Assembly (NCBI GenBank): GCA_964418255.1
Contig: CAYQKV010000012.1
Location: forward strand, 1-34,204
Length of the DNA stretch: 34,204 nt
Direction: 5' to 3'
Source of the DNA: CAG-1782 sp964418255
GTDB lineage: Bacteria; Bacillota; Clostridia; Christensenellales; DTU072
Shown in pieces: positions 1 to 6,182 of this stretch. Position 1 is the stretch's first letter, and every line of letters begins with the position of its first letter. The notes under the pieces are model-generated. The model ran no database searches. It was not told the DNA's origin and worked only from the letters and a program-made list of their open reading frames with translations. Made by a program: the position numbers and the translations under genes.

Positions 1-55
1 AATCGGCAAATCTCATACGAAATTTGCCGATTTTTGGCGGAATGGGCGGGATTCG
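1..55. repeat. Left copy of 55-bp direct repeat (tRNA-Ser 3' end plus terminator)
   Basis: These 55 bases match 262-316 at every position. Read on the minus strand, 35-55 is the last part of the tRNA-Ser gene (half of the T-loop, the 3' T-stem strand, the acceptor 3' strand and CCA), and 1-32 is the tRNA terminator hairpin. Identity stops inside the T-loop. The rest of a tRNA body is absent here, so this is a 3' fragment and not a second tRNA gene. The left boundary of the repeat may lie outside the window. Confidence 0.93.
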
Positions 56-140
56 CTCCGACGTGCTTGCCATATCGGCAAGCACTGCGCAAACATAGTT
101 TGCTTGCGCCCAAGGCGCGTCTATCACGCCTGTAAAGGTA
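56..140. other. Hairpin-rich gene-free segment between the two tRNA-end copies
   Basis: Three consecutive inverted repeats are visible. GTGCTTGCC (63-71) pairs with GGCAAGCAC (77-85), 9 bp with a 5-nt loop. GCGCAA (87-92) pairs with TTGCGC (104-109), with an alternative GCAAAC/GTTTGC pairing (89-94/98-103). A weaker GGCG/CGCC pairing lies in 113-139. No coding region is supported. The segment begins exactly where the similarity to the tRNA stops. It may be a REP-like interspersed element or the remains of something inserted next to the tRNA; the function is unknown. Confidence 0.6.
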
Positions 141-187
141 ATTTCAATACATTAGCGCGAAGCGCACCATACTTCTTCACTATTCAC

Positions 188-263
188 TTTTACTTATTAC
201 TTCCAAAAATCGGCAAGATTAGTGAAGAGTGAAAAGTTAAGAGTGAAGAGGTAATAAGTAAAA
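188..263. repeat. 13-bp inverted repeat with GTGAAGAG-type short repeats
   Basis: TTTTACTTATTAC at 188-200 is the perfect reverse complement of 251-263. Between the arms, two imperfect copies of an AGAGTGAAGAG-like word lie at about 220-250. The right arm runs into the tRNA terminator. No reading frame is supported, and this looks like an intergenic repeat. No other copy is present in this window. Confidence 0.6.
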
Positions 264-293
264 TCGGCAAATCTCATACGAAATTTGCCGATT
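262..293 (-). terminator. Rho-independent terminator of tRNA-Ser
   Basis: Read on the minus strand, an 11-bp stem (AATCGGCAAAT and its complement) with a loop of about 10 nt is followed by TTTTAC. It begins within a few bases of the tRNA CCA end, as expected for a terminator of a monocistronic tRNA transcript. An identical hairpin lies at 1-32. Confidence 0.75.
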
Positions 294-316
294 TTTGGCG
301 GAATGGGCGGGATTCG
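262..316. repeat. Right copy of 55-bp direct repeat, within the intact tRNA-Ser locus
   Basis: This is identical to 1-55. It covers the tRNA terminator and the tRNA 3' end up to the middle of the T-loop. The centre-to-centre offset of the two copies is 261 bp. A repeat that spans tRNA T-loop to 3' end is the usual shape of attachment-site duplications left by tyrosine recombinases, but no integrase gene is visible here. Confidence 0.93.
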
Positions 317-387
317 AACCCGCGTGCCGCTCATCACGACAACACGATTTCCAATCGTGCTCGTTACGACCCCTTCGATACCATTCC
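296..387 (-). tRNA. tRNA-Ser (anticodon GGA), CCA encoded
   Basis: The minus strand folds into a full class II tRNA. The acceptor stem GGAATGG (387-381) pairs with CCATTCC (306-300), the discriminator is G at 299, and CCA is encoded at 298-296. The D-arm stem is TCG/CGA. The anticodon stem CACGA/TCGTG encloses loop TTGGAAA with anticodon GGA at 352-350, which reads UCC and UCU serine codons. A long variable arm with stem TGTCG/CGGCA is typical of serine tRNAs. The T-arm is GCGGG-TTCGAAT-CCCGC. The length of 92 nt including CCA fits the family. Confidence 0.97.
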
Positions 388-443
388 GTATTTATTTTCC
401 GCGCTTCGCTTTTTATTTTTCGCTTCGCGCGTTTTGCTTATCT

Positions 444-472
444 ATTATACCCTATCGTCGCCGATTTTGCAA
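444..472 (-). promoter_or_regulatory. Predicted sigma-A promoter of tRNA-Ser
   Basis: On the minus strand TTGCAA (472-467) is followed after 17 nt by TATAAT (449-444). Transcription would start near 437, about 50 nt upstream of the mature tRNA 5' end. The -10 box is perfect and the -35 box matches 4 of 6 bases of TTGACA. Confidence 0.65.
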
Positions 473-559
473 CTGTTTACAATATAATTCCTTTCCTCTT
501 TTTTCCCGTACTTTTTTCTTTTCTCTTCTCCCGCGCCCTCTTCTCTTTTTTTCTTCGTC

Positions 560-1660
560 TTATTTGCGTTTTACGTCTTTTACCGCTTGCTCTATCCCTT
601 TCAGGAAATAAAACTCATTATCCTTTTCGTTTGTTATTTCTTCGTCGTTAAATTCTATTTCGCGTACGGTATAATCGATATTTGTTTTAACTTCGTTCTT
701 TGCGCAAATTACCGTGATATTTTTATTCATACTTCTTGCGATTTTTATTATTTTCTCGCAATATTTTTCCTCTTTTTCTTTTCCGTCGAAAATTTCTTCT
801 CCGCAAATTATTTCGTCGGCGTTTTTGATTTTCTCTTCTATCTTTTCTCTTTCGATAAACCGCTCGGTCTGCGTTACCGTTTCTCCATTCAGAAACGCTT
901 TGACGAAATACCCTAAGCCGCCCGCCGCGCCCGTCGTCTTCTCTTCGGCGTTCACTCCTAAAAACGCGGTTTTCTCTGCGTATTTCACCATATTGCGTTC
1001 AAGTTCCTCTCTATGCGAAAGTTTTTTCGCGCCCTTCTTTTCCGAAAGTTTATACGCGCACCCGTTTTCTCCGACAAGGGGATTTTCTTCCTTACATACC
1101 GCCGTGAAATTCGCCTCCTTAACGCGTTTATCCATACCGCCCATATCGATTTCCGCTATCTGTCCGAGCGTACCGCCGGTAGGCACGAATTCTTCGCCGT
1201 TTTCGTTTACAAACCTCGCTCCGAGGGCAACCGCCGCGCCCGCGCCGCCGTCGTTTGCCGCAGTTTCGCCTAACATAAGCGTTATTTTCTTTTTCCCTAA
1301 TTTCAACGCCTGCAAAATCTGTTGTCCGAAGCCGTAACTCGTTGTAAACGCGGGGTCTTTTATCATTGTCTCCTCTAAATCCGAAGTGTTTTTCGTCGAT
1401 ATAAGCGCTTCGTTGTCCTTTACGGCGTAAGTTGCCTCTTTCAGGAAAAAGTTCGCGTCCTGCACCTTGCCGCCCACGATTTTCCAGTCTTCCTTTTCAG
1501 CAAGTTCTTCCGCTCTTTTATTGCAATAAAACGGAATTATACTTTCGACTTCGCAACCGACGTATTCTTTTTTAAGCTCTCCGTCGATAAGGAGATTAAG
1601 CCTTTCGGCTGTCAATCCGCTTTTGCCGTCGAAGTCGTCCATCATTACGAAAAATTTCAT
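560..1660 (-). CDS. Divergent glycerate kinase (GlxK/GarK type)
   Basis: The 366-residue product resembles the glycerate kinase family (Pfam Gly_kinase), cytosolic enzymes that phosphorylate D-glycerate with ATP and feed it into lower glycolysis. The family core is visible as TSYGFGQQI (about 107-115), then LMLGETAANDGGAGAAVALGA (about 129-149), which stands for the usual GGSATNDGGAG block, and GAAGGLGYFVKAFL in the C-terminal half. It departs from the family in two ways: the first Gly-Ser-Ala of the nucleotide-binding block is replaced, and the usual late GEGRLD motif reads GEEIFDGKE. The protein may therefore use another small hydroxy acid or have reduced activity. The ATG start has an AGGCGG ribosome binding site 7 nt upstream. 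The gene stands alone between the tRNA and the divergent ECF gene. Its promoter is not obvious; a minus-strand TTGACA lies at 1757-1752 without a good -10 box. Confidence 0.8.
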   Translation of the reverse strand: MKFFVMMDDFDGKSGLTAERLNLLIDGELKKEYVGCEVESIIPFYCNKRAEELAEKEDWKIVGGKVQDANFFLKEATYAVKDNEALISTKNTSDLEETMIKDPAFTTSYGFGQQILQALKLGKKKITLMLGETAANDGGAGAAVALGARFVNENGEEFVPTGGTLGQIAEIDMGGMDKRVKEANFTAVCKEENPLVGENGCAYKLSEKKGAKKLSHREELERNMVKYAEKTAFLGVNAEEKTTGAAGGLGYFVKAFLNGETVTQTERFIEREKIEEKIKNADEIICGEEIFDGKEKEEKYCEKIIKIARSMNKNITVICAKNEVKTNIDYTVREIEFNDEEITNEKDNEFYFLKGIEQAVKDVKRK

Positions 1661-1827
1661 ACAAACCGCCTTTTTATCGTTCCCAACGCGATAATTTGAA
1701 ATAATATTCCCATTTTAACATATTCTTCTGTTTTTAACTATTCTTTTTTATTGTCAAAAAATTTCTTTTTTCTTAAAAACGTCGAGTGTTTTACTAATGT
1801 TTACCGTTCTACAAAAGATAATAACGT

Positions 1828-1856
1828 TTGACATTTATTTTTTATTTATCTATAAT
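1828..1856 (+). promoter_or_regulatory. Consensus sigma-A promoter of the ECF S-component gene
   Basis: TTGACA (1828-1833), a 17-nt spacer and TATAAT (1851-1856) match the sigma-A consensus in all 12 bases. Transcription would begin near 1863, giving a 45-nt leader. That leader is too short for a vitamin riboswitch, and it excludes the in-frame ATG at 1797, which lies upstream of the promoter. Confidence 0.85.
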
Positions 1857-1907
1857 TTAGGTATTTTACATAATCCGATTTCGATAAAAGCGAATAAAAG
1901 GAGTATT

Positions 1908-2645
1908 ATGAAAAAAATTACCGTAAAAAAACTCAGCGCGAAAGACATCGCCGTTCTTTCGCTTATGGTGGCTCTCACCATTGTTTTCTGTTTCGTTCCG
2001 ATAAGTTTCGGACCCATAACGCTCGCTCTTATGATACTGCCCACGCTAATTATAGCGCAGGTAGGCGACCTGAAAACGACGTTTGCTCTCGGTTTATTTA
2101 TGGGACTTATTAACTACGTCGCCTGGTTCACTACGAAAGCGGCGAGTCCGATTGCGCCTATTTTCCAAAACCCCATCGTTTGTATCGTTCCCCGCGTTCT
2201 TATCGGTCTGGTTTCTTACGGCGTGAGAAAACTTTTCGAAAAATTCATTCTCAAACCGAAATACGTCGACGTAAACGGTCGGATGACGCTTTCCAACAAA
2301 AAATCTCTCATCGCGCTCGACCAGGTTTCCATTGTTCTTGCAACCGCGCTCGGCGTAGTGACGAACACACTTTTCGTCGGACTTTTCACGCTTGCTTTCT
2401 TCAACGACAAGGCTCTGCCCTCTGGCACGGTAATAGACATCGAGTATATCTTAGCGTGGTTCGGCCTTAACTTCCTTATAGAAGTAATCGCGTTTTCCCT
2501 GATAACGCCCGCTCTTACATTTGCATTGAGAAGCGCGAAACTCGTACCGCAACCTCATTATACCAAATTCAAACCTGTTCTCGAAGAAACGCAAACCGAG
2601 GAAGACGCGAGCGAACCAAAAAATGACGAAAAGAAAGACGACTGA
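1908..2645 (+). CDS. ECF transporter S component (vitamin-type substrate-binding membrane protein)
   Basis: The 245-residue protein is the membrane substrate-capture subunit of an energy-coupling factor importer, which works with a shared EcfA/A'/T module not encoded here. About five to six hydrophobic segments are visible. The pattern FGPITLALMILPTLIIAQ (about 29-46), the small-residue-rich GLFMGLINYVAWF, and NPIVCIVPRVLIGLVSYGVRKLF are typical of the family; the last resembles the N-P..PR-IL.G signature of folate/thiamine-type S components. The substrate cannot be told from sequence alone. The C-terminus is an acidic hydrophilic tail rich in Glu, Asp and Lys. The ATG at 1908 is chosen because AAAAGGAG lies 4 nt before it and because the longer frame from 1797 begins before the promoter. 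The gene is monocistronic, with a terminator directly after it. Confidence 0.82.
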   Translation: MKKITVKKLSAKDIAVLSLMVALTIVFCFVPISFGPITLALMILPTLIIAQVGDLKTTFALGLFMGLINYVAWFTTKAASPIAPIFQNPIVCIVPRVLIGLVSYGVRKLFEKFILKPKYVDVNGRMTLSNKKSLIALDQVSIVLATALGVVTNTLFVGLFTLAFFNDKALPSGTVIDIEYILAWFGLNFLIEVIAFSLITPALTFALRSAKLVPQPHYTKFKPVLEETQTEEDASEPKNDEKKDD

Positions 2646-2662
2646 TTTTTTTCACTTTTTCC

Positions 2663-2687
2663 CGAAACCGATTCGGTTTCGTTTTAT
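2663..2687 (+). terminator. Rho-independent terminator of the ECF gene
   Basis: CGAAACC (2663-2669) pairs with GGTTTCG (2675-2681) and is followed by TTTTATT. It starts 18 nt after the stop codon. Confidence 0.75.
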
Positions 2688-2702
2688 TAAAGATAACAAA
2701 AG

Positions 2703-2728
2703 AAATCGCGGAAAATTTTCCGCGATTT
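2703..2728. terminator. Perfect 26-bp palindrome, likely bidirectional terminator
   Basis: AAATCGCGGAAAA and its exact complement form a 13-bp-arm palindrome between two convergent genes. On the minus strand it is followed by a T-rich stretch (CTTTTGTTATCTTT), so it would end the parE-to-COG2426 operon. On the plus strand it is a backup for the ECF gene terminator. Confidence 0.7.
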
Positions 2729-2763
2729 GTTCTTTATATCATTTTGCTTACGAATTTTAATTC

Positions 2764-3447
2764 CTACCGTTTTCCGTTTACCTCGTCGTCTTCGTTTTTC
2801 ATTTTATCGTCGGTTTCCTTTGTCTTAGGCTTTTTATTTTTGACGAAGAGCGCGATAACCAACGAAACAATGGAAATTGCGACGAAGATAATCAGAACGA
2901 GAAAGATAATCGGCGCGTATTTCCCTAGTACGAGGTTTAACAAGGTAATAATCAATCCGCTTGTGAAATTTCCGATTACGATTGCGGGCACGCTGTATTT
3001 ATAATCGAGATTAAGGAACGCGGCGACCGCCGAGCCCGTCCACACGCCGGTTAGCGGCAAAGGTATCGCCACGAAAAGAAAAATACTCAACGCTTTTCTT
3101 CTGTTGATTTTGCTTGCGGCGTCGGTTTTTCCGTCAGACGATTCCATTTCTATCTTCTCGGCTTTCTTTACGAATAAATTTTCCACCGCGTTGGCAAATT
3201 TTTCAAATATCTTTATTCTCTTTAACAGTCGGAGTACCGGGACGAGACAAAGCAATAAAATCGGGCAGACTATCAGGGCGCTTACGCACGCGAGCAACCA
3301 GGTTATCCACGGATTCAGTCCGAGACTTATCCCGAGCGTAATCGCGCCGCGCACTTCTATCGTCGGAATGACCGAAACGATGGCGGTAAGCCAGTACGGG
3401 TTAGCCGTGCACGTATTCTGCAACCACTGCGTAATCGCTTCCATCAT
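2764..3447 (-). CDS. COG2426 / small multidrug-export-family membrane protein
   Basis: The 227-residue integral membrane protein matches the Sm_multidrug_ex (COG2426) family. Family motifs are PTIEVRGAITLGISLGL (about 28-44) and IPLPLTGVWTGSAVAAFL (about 128-145), both placed at membrane re-entry-like segments, and about five to six hydrophobic helices are visible. The family name is historical and transport of drugs is not established. A charged loop (about 94-118) and a Lys/Glu/Asp-rich cytosolic tail are hydrophilic. Two adjacent ATGs (3447 and 3444) lie 4 and 7 nt after an AGGCGG site that overlaps the stop codon of the upstream ATP-grasp gene; the gap between the genes is 9 nt. It is the last gene of the parE operon and is followed by the palindromic terminator. 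Confidence 0.85.
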   Translation of the reverse strand: MMEAITQWLQNTCTANPYWLTAIVSVIPTIEVRGAITLGISLGLNPWITWLLACVSALIVCPILLLCLVPVLRLLKRIKIFEKFANAVENLFVKKAEKIEMESSDGKTDAASKINRRKALSIFLFVAIPLPLTGVWTGSAVAAFLNLDYKYSVPAIVIGNFTSGLIITLLNLVLGKYAPIIFLVLIIFVAISIVSLVIALFVKNKKPKTKETDDKMKNEDDEVNGKR

Positions 3448-3456
3448 AAATGCCGC

Positions 3457-4290
3457 CTACTTTTCTGTCCTCAATATATATTCTACGCATTTTGCCGCTA
3501 CGTTTATTCCCGTAACGCGCTCGAATTCTTCAAAAAACGCGTTGGTGTTGACTTCTATGACGACGGGGCTGTCGCAGAACAAATCCACTCCGCAATATTC
3601 CGCTCCGATAGTTTCCGCGGCTTTCTCGGCAACTTTTACGAACTCTTCGCCGATATTTTCCGCTTTCCCTTTCCCGCCTTCCGCGGCGTTACTTCGGAAA
3701 TCGTTCTTATTTTCGAGTTTTATCGCGCCGATTGCCTTGCCTCCCACACAGAGCACGCGCAGACTTTTGCCCTTGCTTTCCTCTCTGAATTTCTGATACA
3801 AAGCGTCTTTAAGTCCGAATTTTTCGTCGGCGGAATACAGTTCTTCTATATTATTTATTAAATAAACCTGTTCTCCGAGCGACCCTTTCGCCTCTTTTGC
3901 GACGAGCGGAAAGCCGAGTTTCTTCGCGGTTTCATTCAAAAATATTTCGTCTTTTTCGTAAAAATATCGTTTCGGTCTTATTACCGTTTCCTGTTGTTTT
4001 ACCTCGCCGCAAAGTTCGACGAACGTTCTGCCTTTATCATCGGCTTTCTCTATCGCGTCCGCGCAATTTACTATTCTTACGCCCTTTTTCTCCATCATTC
4101 TCGCAAGGGCTACGTCTTTATCGAAGAAAAAAGCCCGTTCGAACGGAAAATTCGTTTCGCTCGTTCCTTTATCGTTCGGATAAACGACCGCTTTCGCGCC
4201 GCGTTTAACGAGCTCTTCGCAAATTCTTTCGACCTGACGCCCGTATGCTTCCGATTTATAATATCCGTTTACGACTACGCCTATTTTCAT
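3457..4290 (-). CDS. RimK-like ATP-grasp ligase of unknown substrate
   Basis: The 277-residue protein has the layout of the RimK/LysX ATP-grasp ligases, which join an amino acid or peptide carboxylate to an amine through an acyl-phosphate. The N-terminal pre-ATP-grasp part carries MKIGVVVNG and IVNCADAIEKADDKGRTF, which corresponds to the family's N.. .AI..c.DK pattern. The ATP-binding part shows FPLVAKEAKGSLGEQVYLI (the glycine loop) and KSLRVLCVGGKAIGAIK. The metal-binding end is CGVDLF followed by EVNTNA (246-251), where most relatives have EVN.NPG or similar. The substrate is not predictable. The start overlaps the stop of the upstream lipoprotein gene as ATGA, and no strong ribosome binding site is present, so translation is probably coupled. 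It lies in the parE operon. Confidence 0.82.
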   Translation of the reverse strand: MKIGVVVNGYYKSEAYGRQVERICEELVKRGAKAVVYPNDKGTSETNFPFERAFFFDKDVALARMMEKKGVRIVNCADAIEKADDKGRTFVELCGEVKQQETVIRPKRYFYEKDEIFLNETAKKLGFPLVAKEAKGSLGEQVYLINNIEELYSADEKFGLKDALYQKFREESKGKSLRVLCVGGKAIGAIKLENKNDFRSNAAEGGKGKAENIGEEFVKVAEKAAETIGAEYCGVDLFCDSPVVIEVNTNAFFEEFERVTGINVAAKCVEYILRTEK

Positions 4291-6161
4291 TTTTCGCTCG
4301 CAGTAAGAAGGCAGTTTCCCACAATCGCGGATTTTACGTTTGTTTTATCCAGCGTAACCGTCAGCTGTCCTTTTTCGAAATTGTTCATATTCACGGCTTC
4401 GTACCAGGTTTTTCCCGAAGCGGTCGCCTGCGCGTTGTATCCTTTCGGCGTGTAGATTTCGATTATCACAACGAGTTCTCCGCTTTTTGCCGCAAAACCC
4501 GCTATCTTTCCGCCGTTATCCGCGGCGGTAAACTTTATCACGCCCTGTCCGTATTTTTCAATCACGATAAGGTATTCGCCGTTTTTGTCGGTTCCGGTTT
4601 CCGCCCTTTCCACAAGCACGTTGCCTTTATTATCCTGCACCGTAACGAAAAACGTAACCGCAAGCCCGTTGTCGCCGTCGTTGATATATCCGTCTCCGTT
4701 TTCGTCCAGATAGAATTTTCCGCTTATACGCGTTTCTCCGCCGAACGCGGAATACTGATAATTTTCGCTCTTAAACGTAGGCAAAACGTAATCGACGTAC
4801 TCGTAGACGTAATTTCCGTGTTCGTCCGTGTTTTCCGAACTTCCTTTTGCCTCTCTCTGCGTGAAAATCAAGCCTTCAATCGCGTTTACATATTCGGTGG
4901 GCGTCCACGCCGATATGCCGAAATTCTTTCCCGCGGTCGCTCCCGCGTCCGCTCTAACGTCGTTGGTTCTCTTGCGGTCGTTAAGAATGGGTCTCCGCCC
5001 GCCCGTACCCCAGTTTACCGAGCGCGTGCTTGTATTCGGTAAGTCGCCGTATGCGTGCGGGTATCCTATCGGATATTTTTGGGATTCCGCTTTCCAACTT
5101 ACGCTGTCGTCGCTGCCTATCACCGAATAGACGTACCAGTCGAACGCGACGCGTTTTTTATTCTTATACGCCGTATATGAACTCTTTGTCGAATAACTTT
5201 CAGACAAAATCAAAGTCGCGGCGTTTTCCGTGATTTTTTCATAAGTTTCTCCCGATACGGTTTGATTTTCGTAAGCGTACGTTCTCTTTTCTCCGTCTAC
5301 TTCCTCGCTCGACACGATTTCGACGGCGACGGGAGAAACGCTTATATCTTCAATCATTGTCGCCGCTATGAACGCGGTTCCTTTTTCCGCGGTAATGCCG
5401 CCGTAGTTTATTTCGTCGAACTCCGCGCTTTTTTCGGTAATAAACGGGTCGCACAACGTAAGTCTCGACGGAAGATAGGCGTTTTCTATGGTTTTTCCCG
5501 AGGCTAAGTTAAGGTAATGCGCGCACGCGAGCGCGATGTTCGCTCCCACACCGTAGCCGAGAAATCTTATTTCCCGTTTGCCTATATTTTTTTCGATACA
5601 TTCGTTGTAATAGATTGCGGCGACGATTTCCGAAAGCGAATATCCGAAGTTACATTCGACGGTTTCGCCCCCGTCGACGTATCTGCTTTTATACGTCGTA
5701 TAAATTTTCGCAATCGACGCGTCCGCACCTTCGCACAGGAGTTTTTCCGCGTGAAAAACCGCGACGTTGAATTTTGCCGTATCCGTCCAGTACGACTGCA
5801 TATCGTAAAATTTTCCGTCATCGGTAAGTTTCAGTCCGTTGCCTTTTAACCCGATTTTTTCCGCGTTGGTATCTTCCGAAAGATAGGTGACTTCCTCGCC
5901 GTAGACCTGCGCGTCAAGATTTACCGTAAAAACCTCGTTTTCCTCGGTTTCTCCGTGAAAAACGAACAGCGTGGGTTTTTCCTCGTCGTAGCCGTCAAGC
6001 CATTCGAAAATCAACGTTCCTTTGTCGCGGACTTCTTCAAGTCCTTTCACGTCGGAAATCTTCAAAAATTCCTCTTTTTTTTCGCAACCGAACAATGCGA
6101 ACGCCGCCGCCATAATTGCGATTACCGTAAGCAATAAAATTTTCGCCTTTCTTCCGTTCAT
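4287..6161 (-). CDS. Lipoprotein with lipase-like domain lacking the nucleophile Ser, plus SdrD-type B domain
   Basis: The 624-residue protein begins with a lipoprotein signal: positive residues at 4-7, a hydrophobic stretch and lipobox LFGC with the lipidated Cys at 26. Residues about 60-370 resemble an alpha/beta-hydrolase of the lipase type: LFVFHG (65-70) for the oxyanion strand, LGYGVGANIALACAHYL (201-217) for the nucleophile elbow, LTLCDPF (234-240) for the strand with the acid residue, and YPHAYGD (367-373) near the expected His. The elbow reads G-Y-G-V-G, so glycine 204 takes the place of the catalytic serine. Residues about 474-545 carry a prealbumin-like SdrD B-type domain with the calcium-loop-like DENGDGYINDGDNG. 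It is likely an extracellular binding protein. It lies 21 nt after parC with only a weak AAGA site, and its stop overlaps the ATP-grasp start. Confidence 0.7.
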   Translation of the reverse strand: MNGRKAKILLLTVIAIMAAAFALFGCEKKEEFLKISDVKGLEEVRDKGTLIFEWLDGYDEEKPTLFVFHGETEENEVFTVNLDAQVYGEEVTYLSEDTNAEKIGLKGNGLKLTDDGKFYDMQSYWTDTAKFNVAVFHAEKLLCEGADASIAKIYTTYKSRYVDGGETVECNFGYSLSEIVAAIYYNECIEKNIGKREIRFLGYGVGANIALACAHYLNLASGKTIENAYLPSRLTLCDPFITEKSAEFDEINYGGITAEKGTAFIAATMIEDISVSPVAVEIVSSEEVDGEKRTYAYENQTVSGETYEKITENAATLILSESYSTKSSYTAYKNKKRVAFDWYVYSVIGSDDSVSWKAESQKYPIGYPHAYGDLPNTSTRSVNWGTGGRRPILNDRKRTNDVRADAGATAGKNFGISAWTPTEYVNAIEGLIFTQREAKGSSENTDEHGNYVYEYVDYVLPTFKSENYQYSAFGGETRISGKFYLDENGDGYINDGDNGLAVTFFVTVQDNKGNVLVERAETGTDKNGEYLIVIEKYGQGVIKFTAADNGGKIAGFAAKSGELVVIIEIYTPKGYNAQATASGKTWYEAVNMNNFEKGQLTVTLDKTNVKSAIVGNCLLTASEK

Positions 6162-6182
6162 TTTTCTTAATAGATTATCTTC

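Noticed and set aside
1..316. Complete integrative element at the tRNA
   Set aside because: Only 206 bp separate the repeat copies and no integrase, recombinase or cargo gene is present, so only a scar or fragment can be claimed.
1797..1907. N-terminal extension of the ECF S component from an upstream ATG
   Set aside because: The consensus promoter at 1828-1856 lies downstream of this ATG, and a proper ribosome binding site precedes the ATG at 1908.
1857..1907. Vitamin riboswitch in the ECF gene leader
   Set aside because: The predicted leader is only about 45 nt and shows no conserved riboswitch fold.
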